From assembly GCA_958295785.1 (NCBI GenBank), contig OY282377.1, positions 4,528,896-4,592,895 of the forward strand: DNA of 64,000 nt, in the 5' to 3' direction. The notes beneath the pieces are model-generated. The model was not told where the DNA came from. It was given only the letters and a program-made list of their open reading frames with translations, and ran no database searches. The position numbers and the translations under genes are program-made. The DNA comes from an uncultured Latescibacterota bacterium. GTDB lineage: Bacteria > Latescibacterota > UBA2968. This document shows, one piece after another, positions 26,156 through 35,287 of the stretch. The first letter of the stretch is position 1, and each line of letters opens with the position of its first letter.

Positions 26156-28300
26156 CTACCGTTTCTCCAGCAAAAGCTCATTGAGCTTGGCAACTGTGTT
26201 CTTGTCTAAATCTTCGGGGCGGATGGCACCCGATTCGAGGTCTTTGATCAGATCGACGAAATTCCTCTGAAGACTCGCCAGCCGTTCGCGCTCTTCTTCC
26301 GTCATATCGCGATGCACGATCCGCAACTGCTCGCGCTGCTCCCCAGTGGGATAGACAAATTGCAATTCAAAGTTTCGCGCCTTCAATGTATGGTACTCTT
26401 TCATGAGTTCTGCCATACCGCTTCCAACGCCGAGCACGCGAACCCACGCCTTGCTTCTCGTGATGGCTGTGAAAAGCCGATTGCGGATACTCGCCAGATT
26501 CCGTGCCGCCGAGTGGCAATCTTGGGCATTGATGATATAGACCATCCCCGCCTCGTTTCCCTTGGCGCGATGCACGCCGGTGAACGTCACGGAAGTTTCA
26601 GACTTGCGAAAGAAAATATCCGGATCCGTGTCAACGCCAGCAATATGACAGTTGATGCCCATTTCCAGTAAGCGACGGCGTATCGGCCCGACCTGATCGC
26701 GAGTCGTGAGAGGATCGGGATTGATGACAATGATGTCGTTGTGTCGCAGTTCATCTTCTGTCAGATTTTTCTTAATCGCCTTCGTCAGATATTCGGCTTG
26801 TTCCGCCTCGCTGTCGAAGGGAATAAACTGCACCAAATCGCCAATGTCCGAATGTTCCTCGAGAAATTTGGGACTCCCTTCCTCTGACCTATCGAACGTT
26901 ACGGATTTCCCCTCTCTCAATTCTCCATTTTTTTTTCGATATCCTATCTCCTCCCAGAGTTGCGGATGGTCAAACATTTGCACGAGGCCCGTTTCGCTCG
27001 TTTGGGGCGGCTCTCGATATATGCCAAACCCGAGCGCGTGGGCCGTTACGAGAACGGGCCGCGAATTGCGGTAACATTTTTGCAAAATAATGTCGCGCCT
27101 ACTTCCCTCATCAAACCGCACTTTGGGAGAACCTCCGGTGTTCTCCCCAAAAATTTCATCCGGCGCAGGCAGGGATTCTTCCGAAAGATTTTGCAACTCG
27201 TCATAAGCGTAAACCAATCTTTTGTCGTCTTTTAACAATTGGTAGCAAAGCCGCAGGAATGCAGGTGAAAAATCCTGTGACTCATCTACGAGGATCGCAT
27301 CATAGATTCGCCTGACATCCCGGGCCTGACGAAGCGCGTGCTCGCAGACCGCAGCGAACTCTCCCCCCCGCACAAACCGGCTTTGCGCCGACCGCAAATC
27401 GAAATACTCCACATCGTGTACGCGGCAAAACTCGCAATAGATACCGTCCCGCTCAACGCCACCCGGCGCACCCCATGCGTTTAAGATACGCAGGTTTTCC
27501 CAGTCTGGCTCTTTTCCCGTCTGTTCCAGAGAGAAATTGTTGATCAAGCGGTGAAACTGTCCCTTGAGCGAGCGCGTGTTGAAGGTGACGGCGATGCGCC
27601 AGTCGGGATGCAACGCATGGAGGTAGGCAGCCTTCAGCGCGAGGACGATGGTCTTGCCCGATCCCGCCAAACCGCGAATGCGTTGCACCCCTTCAACCGT
27701 TTCGATAACGGCTTCGCTTTGCGTACGGTCCAGCGTGGCGATTGAATCTTCCAGACGCTTGAGCTTGGCGCCGCGCGAGTCTTTGCGTTTAATCGTCCGT
27801 CTCGTCCCGTTTTGGCGAATCGTGGACATGCTCTCAATCGCGGACAAGGCTTTTTGATAGACTTCCCCATCTCCTCCCCAAGTGAACGCTTCCAACGCTT
27901 GTAGGATCGACGTGGCATTTGCAAGGGGGTAATCGTCTTCACTATGCGAGGTTGGATCATGGACGCCGGGCGCGAATGAAATCGTATGGATCGGGATTCG
28001 GAGTTCCCTGCGCCGCATCAGTTCGCTATGGGTTCTGAGCCGAGCTTCGAGTTTGTTGGCCGTATCATCCTGCCGCAGTTTGTAATCGCCTATATCGCCT
28101 TCAATGAGATCAAAGACGACAATGCCCTTGTCGACAGATATCCAGAGCGCGTCAATCGCGTGCCCCCCCTTGGGCGTGCTGACAATCGGGTATCCGATGA
28201 ACAACTGGCCGAACAAATCGGGCTGCGGGGAAAGGCGATCAACCAATTTCCCGCTGGCCGCGGGTTTGCGGCTGATACCTCTAATAATAGAAAGGCTCAT
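26156..28300 (-). CDS. UvrD-like SF1 helicase with N-terminal extension, copy 2
   Basis: A 714-aa homologue of the helicase at 5986. Residues 1-190 form the same N-terminal domain (FIGYPIVSTPKGGHAIDALWI); then GLAGSGKT (210-217), DESQD (about 341-345), KCYRNSRP, HRAKGNEAGM and AITRSKAWVRV. ATG 28300 is preceded by GGAG. The motor motifs are intact, so both helicases should hydrolyse ATP. It is followed by the DUF2290 partner and preceded, 242 nt upstream, by the fused R-M-S enzyme. Confidence 0.82.
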   Translation of the reverse strand: MSLSIIRGISRKPAASGKLVDRLSPQPDLFGQLFIGYPIVSTPKGGHAIDALWISVDKGIVVFDLIEGDIGDYKLRQDDTANKLEARLRTHSELMRRRELRIPIHTISFAPGVHDPTSHSEDDYPLANATSILQALEAFTWGGDGEVYQKALSAIESMSTIRQNGTRRTIKRKDSRGAKLKRLEDSIATLDRTQSEAVIETVEGVQRIRGLAGSGKTIVLALKAAYLHALHPDWRIAVTFNTRSLKGQFHRLINNFSLEQTGKEPDWENLRILNAWGAPGGVERDGIYCEFCRVHDVEYFDLRSAQSRFVRGGEFAAVCEHALRQARDVRRIYDAILVDESQDFSPAFLRLCYQLLKDDKRLVYAYDELQNLSEESLPAPDEIFGENTGGSPKVRFDEGSRRDIILQKCYRNSRPVLVTAHALGFGIYREPPQTSETGLVQMFDHPQLWEEIGYRKKNGELREGKSVTFDRSEEGSPKFLEEHSDIGDLVQFIPFDSEAEQAEYLTKAIKKNLTEDELRHNDIIVINPDPLTTRDQVGPIRRRLLEMGINCHIAGVDTDPDIFFRKSETSVTFTGVHRAKGNEAGMVYIINAQDCHSAARNLASIRNRLFTAITRSKAWVRVLGVGSGMAELMKEYHTLKARNFELQFVYPTGEQREQLRIVHRDMTEEERERLASLQRNFVDLIKDLESGAIRPEDLDKNTVAKLNELLLEKR

Positions 28301-28492
28301 GCTATGATTCTCCACTTGATTTACGAACCTACGAAACGGGGGACAACTGGCCGGTGGACAGCTTGAAAAGCAACCCGTTGTACCCCCAGGCCAGTTCACC
28401 TACGAAGTGCGTCGGGTTTTGGGGGTGGTCGGTGGGGACTGACCACCGACCACTGATCACTTGGGGAGTGGGTTGTGTGGGGTTCGTCTATT

Positions 28493-28528
28493 ACTCGCTT
28501 CGCTACGTTGTAGGCTACGCCTGTGCGC
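28493..28528. repeat. GTTGTAGGC(G/T)ACGCCTGTGCG element
   Basis: ACTCGCTTCGCTACGTTGTA followed by GGCTACGCCTGTGCGCC, nearly the same as 24429-24461 and, inverted, as part of 32.37 kb and 2.43 kb. It lies in the 242-nt gap between the R-M-S gene and the helicase, together with an imperfect palindrome at about 28428-28459 (GGTCGGTGGGGACTGACCACC). Confidence 0.6.
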
Positions 28529-28542
28529 CTATTCATCTATGG

Positions 28543-31011
28543 TCATGTGACCATGCCTCCGATGTCAGTTCGAAGCCGCTGAATCTCGCGCTGGGCCGCC
28601 CACTTCTTTTCGATAACGGACGACACGCGGGCACTCAACTCGTCGATCTCATTCCTTTTTAGATGCACCGGGAGCAAGAGTTCTCGCCAGCGGTCGCCGA
28701 TGTTGGGTAGCGTCGTATCTATAAAGACGAGGCTCTCGATTTGATCTTGGACGAATTGCGACGACATAAGTGCGAGGAGGTAATACGGCGTGAACCCATA
28801 ATCGTTGTCTTGAACGCGGAGCGTCAACAACTCGCGCGTGAGGACGACCTTTTCGTCTCGTTCGGACGCCATGGCCACTGTGCCGATTCGATAACTGCCT
28901 CTGCGGACAAAGATGACGTCTCCCGCTTTCACACTCGGTTTTCCCCTCGTCAATTTTTCGTAGGTTTCGATAGTGACGCCCGACATGGGGTTTCGGTATA
29001 GTTCCCAATTCACGATGTCTGCAACGCGAATGTAGGGAATATCGCCTTCGCCTTTTTCCGCGCTCGATGGCGAGCCGTGACCGTCCCAGGCAACAATGAC
29101 ATGCTCGGCGACGAGATCGCCCAATGGCACCCACTTCTGCCCTGGCGGCGGATGCTTTGGCTTGCGGCGGTAGGCGTAGTAAGGCGGGATGAGGTGCCCC
29201 GCCGCTTCAATTTTCTTCCAAGGCACTGTGAAGACGAACTCATTTTCACTGTCCGAAGGGTCGTCCAGTTCTTTTAAGACAGCGGGCAGGTCGTTCCACA
29301 CATCCAACGTGCCGGGCCGATACATCTCTTTTCCTTGGTGATTGTGTCCCATTTCTTTTGGGGCGGCCATGATGACGTTTTGTCGCCCGTCCCGTCCGCC
29401 TGTCCCTTTCTTCATGACCAGCAAGCAGGTTTTTGCGTTGCAATGCGGGCGAAAGGTGTTATGAGGCAGTCCGACGACGGCAACGATGTCTCCCCGTTTT
29501 GCCATGTAGTGGCGCAAGTACGCGGTTGTCGGCGCGTGAAACACGGTTTCCGGCAGCGCGATAGCCAAAGTGCCGCCATCCTTGAGCAGGTCGAAGCATC
29601 GCTCCACAAACAGCACATAAGGATCGGTTTCTCGAGGCTTTCCCTCAACCCATTCTCCATTTTTGAGCGACCACTTGTGCCCCAACTCAAAGTTTTGAGA
29701 TTCGTTTTTTAAGACTTTTGTTTTCGTTCCATAAGGGGGATTGGTGAGGATAAAATCGAACTGCTTGAATTTGCCATTTTCCATAAACCGCTGTCTGGCT
29801 ATGTCGTTGAAGTCCGCCACCTCGTGTAGCGCGTTCTCATGTACGATATTACTCCGTCCATCGCCTGAAATCGCCATGTACGCCTTTGCGATTCGGACGA
29901 GATCAGACTCCTTGTCAATGCCGAAAAAGCACCTTGAAGCGATTTGGTGTTTGGCCGATTGCAACCGCAGTTCCGGTAGATTTTTCCATTTTGGGTTATT
30001 CTCCATCGATTTCCAAATATGGCGCATGGTGGCGATTAGAAAACCGCCCGAACCACAGGCTGGATCGCAGACCGTCTGCTCGGGTTTGGGATCGACCAAT
30101 TTCACGGCCAAGTCAATGACGCCCCGCGGCGTAAAAAACTCTCCTTTCTCGCCCACGAGCTTGGATTCGGCAAAAACCTCGAAGGCATCGCCTACCACAT
30201 CTGTAGGGGTTTCAACCAGACTCCCGCGTTCCAACTGACCAACCACCCACGCCACGCCTTTGGCATCTAATGTGATCGTGTCGTGTTGATCGAAAACGCC
30301 GTCATGGGACAGGTCGAGGACCGATTCTCTAAACAGAGAGACGACCCTCTCTTTGACAACTTCTGGATCTTCTCCATAACCAACGCGGAAGGCGGGCACG
30401 CGATCTGGATAGGTCGTTTCGTCTCGTATCTTTGCGAAAATGAGCTTGATCATCTCGTTGCCCAGTTTCTCGCGACGGCTGATGGTGGTGTTCGCGTACA
30501 GGGTGTTCAGAACGCGCCTGAAGGCCAGTTTGAGTTCCACTCGTCCATACGGCTTCAATTCGCTCTTTTTGTGTTTTCCCACATCTTCGACGCGCTGTCC
30601 CCGCGAAGGGATGTTGTTGAGGTATTCCCCAAATACGGCATGCTGGCCGGAGGGCTTGCAGAAATACTCGATGCTGTCCCCGTTGGTCCAGACGCCCCAA
30701 ACCGCTGAAGTCGCCGTCATGTACGACTTGAGTTGTGCTTTGCCGCTGGTATCTCCGGGCCGCTTGGTTTCAATAATGCCCAAAATGTCGGCGGATGGAT
30801 CTCTGCCCTTTGCAGACGCGTACACCACCACATCGGCTCGGTCTCTTTGGCTCGATCCCCGCGGAATCGGCACTTCGATGTCTATCTCCGACTTGCGATA
30901 GCCGTAGTCGTCAACCAAAACTTGCTCGTATTCTTGACGGACTTTTTCCTCTAACTTGTCGGCTTGAATGGGCTTGCCCGTCGCAAAGTCTGTCGTCTTT
31001 TTCAGGGCCAT
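28543..31011 (-). CDS. Fused type I-like restriction-modification protein (nuclease, methylase, specificity)
   Basis: An 822-aa single-chain enzyme. Residues 1-150 resemble the HsdR N-terminal nuclease domain, with RADVVVY and ILGIIETKRPG giving a D...E-x-K set. Residues 150-560 are an N6-adenine methylase: GEFFTPRGV, CDPACGSGGFLI (AdoMet motif I) and FILTNPPYGTK (motif IV). Residues 600-822 look like one HsdS recognition domain plus helix (WVPLGDLV, YIRVADIVN, LPNIGDRW). No translocase motor is present. ATG 31011 has AAGGAG upstream; the earlier opening at 31071 lacks one. Such fusions act as type IIG-like R-M enzymes; specificity unknown. Confidence 0.85.
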   Translation of the reverse strand: MALKKTTDFATGKPIQADKLEEKVRQEYEQVLVDDYGYRKSEIDIEVPIPRGSSQRDRADVVVYASAKGRDPSADILGIIETKRPGDTSGKAQLKSYMTATSAVWGVWTNGDSIEYFCKPSGQHAVFGEYLNNIPSRGQRVEDVGKHKKSELKPYGRVELKLAFRRVLNTLYANTTISRREKLGNEMIKLIFAKIRDETTYPDRVPAFRVGYGEDPEVVKERVVSLFRESVLDLSHDGVFDQHDTITLDAKGVAWVVGQLERGSLVETPTDVVGDAFEVFAESKLVGEKGEFFTPRGVIDLAVKLVDPKPEQTVCDPACGSGGFLIATMRHIWKSMENNPKWKNLPELRLQSAKHQIASRCFFGIDKESDLVRIAKAYMAISGDGRSNIVHENALHEVADFNDIARQRFMENGKFKQFDFILTNPPYGTKTKVLKNESQNFELGHKWSLKNGEWVEGKPRETDPYVLFVERCFDLLKDGGTLAIALPETVFHAPTTAYLRHYMAKRGDIVAVVGLPHNTFRPHCNAKTCLLVMKKGTGGRDGRQNVIMAAPKEMGHNHQGKEMYRPGTLDVWNDLPAVLKELDDPSDSENEFVFTVPWKKIEAAGHLIPPYYAYRRKPKHPPPGQKWVPLGDLVAEHVIVAWDGHGSPSSAEKGEGDIPYIRVADIVNWELYRNPMSGVTIETYEKLTRGKPSVKAGDVIFVRRGSYRIGTVAMASERDEKVVLTRELLTLRVQDNDYGFTPYYLLALMSSQFVQDQIESLVFIDTTLPNIGDRWRELLLPVHLKRNEIDELSARVSSVIEKKWAAQREIQRLRTDIGGMVT

Positions 31012-31034
31012 TTCTTTTCTCCTTTTCCACTGCA

Positions 31035-31113
31035 ACAAGCGGAACGGGGTACAACTGCGATAGCAGTTCATCGGCAGAATCTATTCGCACGGGCACGGGG
31101 CACCGCCCCTACG
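31035..31113. repeat. Composite intergenic repeat, right copy
   Basis: The 33-bp block GCGGAACGGGGTACAACTGC... at 31036-31070 repeats 24357-24389 almost exactly, followed at 31088-31113 by a GGGCACGGGGCACCGCCCCT palindromic unit. Together with the left copy it brackets the Xer/DUF2290/helicase/R-M block. Confidence 0.7.
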
Positions 31114-31241
31114 ATTTTTATTGCGTACTATTATCCTTTTTAACATACTACACATTCGTTCAGCCAACAAGTTTAATTTGCCCGAAGGCGAAAAATGAGC
31201 GACCTTTAGTGCAAACGCAAAACTTTTACAAGGAGCCGCAC

Positions 31242-32045
31242 ATGGACAAACACGAAAAGTTTTTCTTCGACCTCAACGGCTATCTCGTCGTTGAAAACGC
31301 GCTTACGCCAGAGGAAGTTGCCGCGTGCAACAGTGCCATTGACAACAACCCCGACAAAGCGCGCATTCGCCCAGTAGCGCAATCGCTCTCCGGCGAATCC
31401 AGAGCACTCAAGGGCAACCACGGGCGCACGGATTTGGGCGGCATGCTCACATGGCCCAAGCCGTGGTGCCAGCCCTTCCGCGATTTGCTCGCCCATCCAA
31501 ACATCGTGCCCTACCTCGCGGAATTGCTGCGCGAAGACTGCCGCCTCGACCACCTCTATGGCATCATCATGGAAAACGGCGCCGAAGGCCATGTGATGCA
31601 CGGCGGGGGCACGGCCGATGACCTGACGCACTTTTATCAATTTCACAACGGGCGCATGCGCTGCGGCCTCACGGTGGTCTCGTGGGTGCTCACCGATTGC
31701 ACTCCCGGCGACGGCGGGTTTGCCTGCATTCCCGGCAGCCACAAATCCAATTACAAAACGCCCCGAGATGTCGCGCTTTTAGACCGCGACTTGGGCGTCG
31801 TCAAACAGGTTCCCGCAAAAGCAGGCTCTGCGATCATCTTCACCGAAGCACTCGCGCATGGCACATTGCCTTGGACAGCCGACCACCAGCGGCGATCCAT
31901 TCTCTACAAATACTCGCCCGGCCCATTGACCTATTCGGCGCGGTACGTGCCAATAGATGTCGAAAAAGTGCTCGACGAATTTACACCCACACAACGCGCT
32001 TTGCTCGAGCCGCCCTATCGAACGCGGCGCCCGCGCATTGTTTAG
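31242..32045 (+). CDS. Phytanoyl-CoA dioxygenase (PhyH) family protein
   Basis: A 267-aa member of the Fe(II)/2-oxoglutarate PhyH family. It begins FFFDLNGYLVVENALTPEEV, the family opening; the iron-binding set appears as the HGGGTADD segment, a distal TEALAHGTLPW His, and an Arg in HQRRSILYKY for 2-oxoglutarate. The substrate is unknown; such enzymes hydroxylate lipids, sugars or secondary metabolites. AAGGAG at 31230 sets the ATG at 31242. It is followed by a large non-coding repeat and a sugar-epimerase gene. Confidence 0.82.
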   Translation: MDKHEKFFFDLNGYLVVENALTPEEVAACNSAIDNNPDKARIRPVAQSLSGESRALKGNHGRTDLGGMLTWPKPWCQPFRDLLAHPNIVPYLAELLREDCRLDHLYGIIMENGAEGHVMHGGGTADDLTHFYQFHNGRMRCGLTVVSWVLTDCTPGDGGFACIPGSHKSNYKTPRDVALLDRDLGVVKQVPAKAGSAIIFTEALAHGTLPWTADHQRRSILYKYSPGPLTYSARYVPIDVEKVLDEFTPTQRALLEPPYRTRRPRIV

Positions 32046-32049
32046 CGTT

Positions 32050-32482
32050 TAACACCAATTTGAATTGCTATTGTCCTAATGTGATGTGATCTGCTACCCG
32101 CAAATGATCCCCTTGACGTTACCCAGTCATTCAGAGAAGCCATGGCAACCAGGCCATCCCAAAAGACCATCAGATCATGCCATCGCGCACAGCGCGCAAG
32201 GCCGTCTCGCAACGCACATCCATTTTGCAACCCACCTCGCAGGCCAACGCATGTCGTCCTGTTACAAAAGCGCTTTGCGCTGTGCCAGTTCCTCGGCGCA
32301 TGAGAGCGGCATTTTTTGCCTACTTTTTTTTGCTGTTGAAAAAAAGTAGGTCGCCGCACGCCGTAGGCACAGGCGTAGCCAACGCATCAAAGGCAACCCA
32401 CGCGGAGTCCGTACAGAAGTTTGTTCCTCATTCCTCCCTGATGGGAGCAGGATACGGACAACTTGAAAGCAAATGGGTATAA
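32050..32482. repeat. Dispersed about 430-bp non-coding repeat, copy 1
   Basis: Matches 41706-42133 over its whole length with small differences. Both begin ACCAA(A/T)TTGAATTGCTATTGTCCTAA and end near ACAACTT-AAAGCAAAT-GGTATAA, and the outer bases (ATACCAA) are inverted. Inside is a conserved hairpin (CCTACTTTTTTTGCTGTTG with AAAAAAAGTAGG). No convincing gene is present in this gap; small frames on the minus strand are conserved only as far as the DNA is. Confidence 0.85.
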
Positions 32483-32498
32483 CACCCATCCAAATGCC

Positions 32499-33224
32499 AT
32501 GAACATTCTCATTCTCGGTGGCAATGGTTTTCTCGGCCCTTATGTGGTCAACGCCCTCGAAGACTGCCATTACCTCCGCGTGACCGACCTGATGCCCATA
32601 GACACACCGCACGACACGCGGCAGGTCGATGTATCCGATCTCGCGCAAGTCATGGCTGCTGCCGAGGGCATGGACGTCATCATCAACTGTTCTGTTCAGC
32701 GCACCCATCGCAAAATTGCTTTTGACGTGAACACGCGGGGAACGCACAATGCCCTTCGCGCTGCGGTTGCATTTAACATGGCACGCTTTATCAACACGGG
32801 CCCGCGCTTCTCCCTCGTCGGCCCTTCCTATCTCGATTACGACCATACCATTTCCGAAAACATCCCGCCACAACCCGGCACGGGTCTCTATGCGATGAGC
32901 AAAGGACTCGGCCTTGAAATCTGCCGGCTCTTCAGCCAACAGCATCCGCTCTATGTCCTCTCGCTCATCTTTTCGCGCTTTCGAGAACCCACCGCGGACC
33001 CACAAAACACCGATGACAGCACCCTCAGCATCTCGGCCAGAGATGCCGCACAGGCCATCAAACGCGCGCTAGAGGTCGATCTTCAAACGCTTCCTTCGCG
33101 CTTTGAGGTCTTCTTCATCACCACAGACCTGCCGCACGGTCGCTTTCCCAACGCACGGTCGCGCAAACTGCTCGGCTTTGAACCTCGGGACGCGCTCGAA
33201 GCCTATTGGACAAAATCCCGTTGA
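32499..33224 (+). CDS. NAD(P)-dependent epimerase/dehydratase (short form)
   Basis: A 241-aa extended SDR. The Rossmann motif is GGNGFLG at residues 7-13; the active-site pair is in LYAMSKGLG (Y-x-x-x-K). The substrate-binding C-terminus is short compared with full sugar epimerases (about 310 aa). ATG 32499 is chosen because MNILILGGNG begins the first strand; a longer frame from 32463 lies in the repeat edge. No ribosome site is obvious. It faces the zinc dehydrogenase and full epimerase genes that follow on the other strand. Confidence 0.75.
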   Translation: MNILILGGNGFLGPYVVNALEDCHYLRVTDLMPIDTPHDTRQVDVSDLAQVMAAAEGMDVIINCSVQRTHRKIAFDVNTRGTHNALRAAVAFNMARFINTGPRFSLVGPSYLDYDHTISENIPPQPGTGLYAMSKGLGLEICRLFSQQHPLYVLSLIFSRFREPTADPQNTDDSTLSISARDAAQAIKRALEVDLQTLPSRFEVFFITTDLPHGRFPNARSRKLLGFEPRDALEAYWTKSR

Positions 33225-33248
33225 GAAATCACTTTTTTCGTCCAAAAC

Positions 33249-34187
33249 CTATTTGAGCGTCACAACCCCTTTGATATAACGCGCATCGCCCGCCAGAATT
33301 TGCGCCATTAACGCCGGATAATTTTCGAGCGGCGCCGTGTGCGTCACCAGCGGTTTGAGATCGATGATGCCTTTGTGGATCAAGCGAATCGCCGGCCCAA
33401 AAGTATCGCGCAATTTTGAAGCCGGCGCGGAATTGACAACGGTAAATCCCCCCAAGTGCCACTTTGTAGGGTCAAAACGGGCGGTCTGTCCCTTGATCCA
33501 ACCAAAGAGATTGACGCGCCCGCCGCGTTTTACAATATCGGTCGCCAAATCCAGACCGGCCTGACTGCCCGAGGTATCGACGACGACATCGATCTCTCGG
33601 GCTTTGAGTTCACGCGAAAGGTCGTCAGTGTCAACCAACGCCGTGTTATAGACCTCGCCAACCCCGAGTTGTTGCGCGATATCCAACCGGCTTTGCACGA
33701 TATCTAGGCCGATCAAATCGTCGAGGGGATGGTGGAGAAGCCCTTGCAGGATCAACAAGCCCATAAACCCGCAGCCGATCACCGCGATGCGATAGCCCGG
33801 CTGAATCCGGCAATGGTCAATGCCCGTGACCGCGCAAGACACGGGCTCGACGATCCAGTATTCGTCCGGCAAGTCGGATTCCGGGATTTTGTGAACGCGC
33901 TGCGCCGATAAGTTTCGGATATGGGCAAACCCGCCCCCTGCGACCCGGTCGCCTTCTTTGAAGCCCGCGACTTCTGCGCCCACTTTGGCGACATAGCCAA
34001 CGCCTTCGTGCCCCGGCGGCGCCATGGGGTGCATTTGCGCGCCGAGTTTGGCGGTCACCACATCCCACGAACAGATCCCACACGCGCCGCCTGCAATTTG
34101 AATTTCGCCCACATCCGGATCTGGAACCTCCCGTTCAAACAGTTCGATGCTACCATCGTCCAAGTAGCGAATGGTTCTGTTTGGCAT
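33249..34187 (-). CDS. Zinc-dependent medium-chain dehydrogenase
   Basis: A 312-aa MDR-family protein. A GroES-like N-domain carries GICSWDVV and PPGHEGVGYV with the catalytic-zinc Cys/His/Glu pattern, EPVSCAVTG lies before the cofactor domain, and AVIGCGFMG is the Rossmann loop. The structural-zinc cysteine lobe is not seen, making it shorter than classical alcohol dehydrogenases; sorbitol or threonine dehydrogenase-like chemistry is plausible. It sits 14 nt downstream of the epimerase at 34202 on the same strand, so they form an operon. Confidence 0.8.
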   Translation of the reverse strand: MPNRTIRYLDDGSIELFEREVPDPDVGEIQIAGGACGICSWDVVTAKLGAQMHPMAPPGHEGVGYVAKVGAEVAGFKEGDRVAGGGFAHIRNLSAQRVHKIPESDLPDEYWIVEPVSCAVTGIDHCRIQPGYRIAVIGCGFMGLLILQGLLHHPLDDLIGLDIVQSRLDIAQQLGVGEVYNTALVDTDDLSRELKAREIDVVVDTSGSQAGLDLATDIVKRGGRVNLFGWIKGQTARFDPTKWHLGGFTVVNSAPASKLRDTFGPAIRLIHKGIIDLKPLVTHTAPLENYPALMAQILAGDARYIKGVVTLK

Positions 34188-34201
34188 GATTTTTCCTTTC
34201 T

Positions 34202-35128
34202 TTACGCAGTCTGCCGATCAAACCAAGCGCGGTACGCACGGATGCCGGTTTCGAGGTCGTATTGGGGTTCATAGCCGAGTTGGTCTCTGGCAAGGGCGAT
34301 GTCCAAGGGCGCGCCGCGCTCGAGGTTGACGCCCGGGCCGATGTCGTACACCGGGTTGCCAGGGGAATGCCGCCGCACGACTTCCACGATTTCGTCAATG
34401 GGGTTGTACGTGCCGGTCGCAATATTGAATGACCGCTGGGTGACATTTGTCGCCTTCAGCATGAGCAAGACCCCGCGTGCGGCGTCTTCGATATACGTCC
34501 AATCGGCTTTCTGATCGCGGCCTTTTGGCAGATGCACGTCTTGCCCGCTCAACCCGGCAAATAGGCGCGTGTTAAAGCCCGCGTCGGGGCCAGGGGCATT
34601 GGGCGGGCCATACAAAAAGAAGAGGCGGGCGCACAGCACATCCACGCCATAAGTCGCGTAATACTGGTGGCAAAGGTGTTCCGTCATGGCTTTGGTCGCG
34701 CCGTAAGGGTCGCTGGGAATCATCGGCATCTCTTCGGTCAGAGGGCCGGCTTGCTTGCCATAGACCGCGCCGCTGGATATATAGACGACTTTGAGGTCGC
34801 CAACCTGACGGGCAATTTCGAGGATGTTGTGCGTGCCGCCCACATTGACCTGCGTTGCAAAATGGGGATTGTCGCGCACATCCCCGCCCAAGAGCGCGGC
34901 GGTGTGAACAATGCCCATAAGCCCGGGCGCGTTGCGTACAATCTCGTTGAGATGGGCGAGGCCCAAAATATTGCCTTCGACAAAGGTGATGCGATCCGCG
35001 ACATGGGACAAAAAATCGTCGCGCCGTTCAAACATGTCAAAGGCGATGACGTCTTCGCCTTCTTCGGCCAAGCGTTTGACAACCCACGACCCGACAAAGC
35101 CAGAGCCTCCGGTGACGAGAATGGACAT
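34202..35128 (-). CDS. NAD-dependent sugar epimerase/dehydratase
   Basis: A 308-aa extended SDR of the UDP-glucose 4-epimerase type: TGGSGFVGSW at the N-terminus, VYISSGAVYG, and DPYGATKAMTEHL with the catalytic Tyr/Lys. ATG 35128 has CGGAGATC upstream; the frame opens further upstream to 35203 but without a ribosome site. It is followed by the zinc dehydrogenase gene, suggesting joint work on a sugar or sugar acid. Confidence 0.85.
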   Translation of the reverse strand: MSILVTGGSGFVGSWVVKRLAEEGEDVIAFDMFERRDDFLSHVADRITFVEGNILGLAHLNEIVRNAPGLMGIVHTAALLGGDVRDNPHFATQVNVGGTHNILEIARQVGDLKVVYISSGAVYGKQAGPLTEEMPMIPSDPYGATKAMTEHLCHQYYATYGVDVLCARLFFLYGPPNAPGPDAGFNTRLFAGLSGQDVHLPKGRDQKADWTYIEDAARGVLLMLKATNVTQRSFNIATGTYNPIDEIVEVVRRHSPGNPVYDIGPGVNLERGAPLDIALARDQLGYEPQYDLETGIRAYRAWFDRQTA

Positions 35129-35287
35129 GGTCGATCTCCGATTAAAAAAAATGAAGGGTTCGCGCTGTTGATTATAGATAACCGCCCCTATGGGCGATGT
35201 CAACGGCTTTTGCTTGACTTTGAGAATGGATTGCGTAATGTCACAACGAGATGTTCATTTTTGTAGCGATATTTTGAGGAGGATAAC

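Noticed and set aside
32042-32359. Small minus-strand frames kept in both copies of the 430-bp repeat
   Set aside because: They differ by frame and ends between copies, so conservation follows the repeat DNA.
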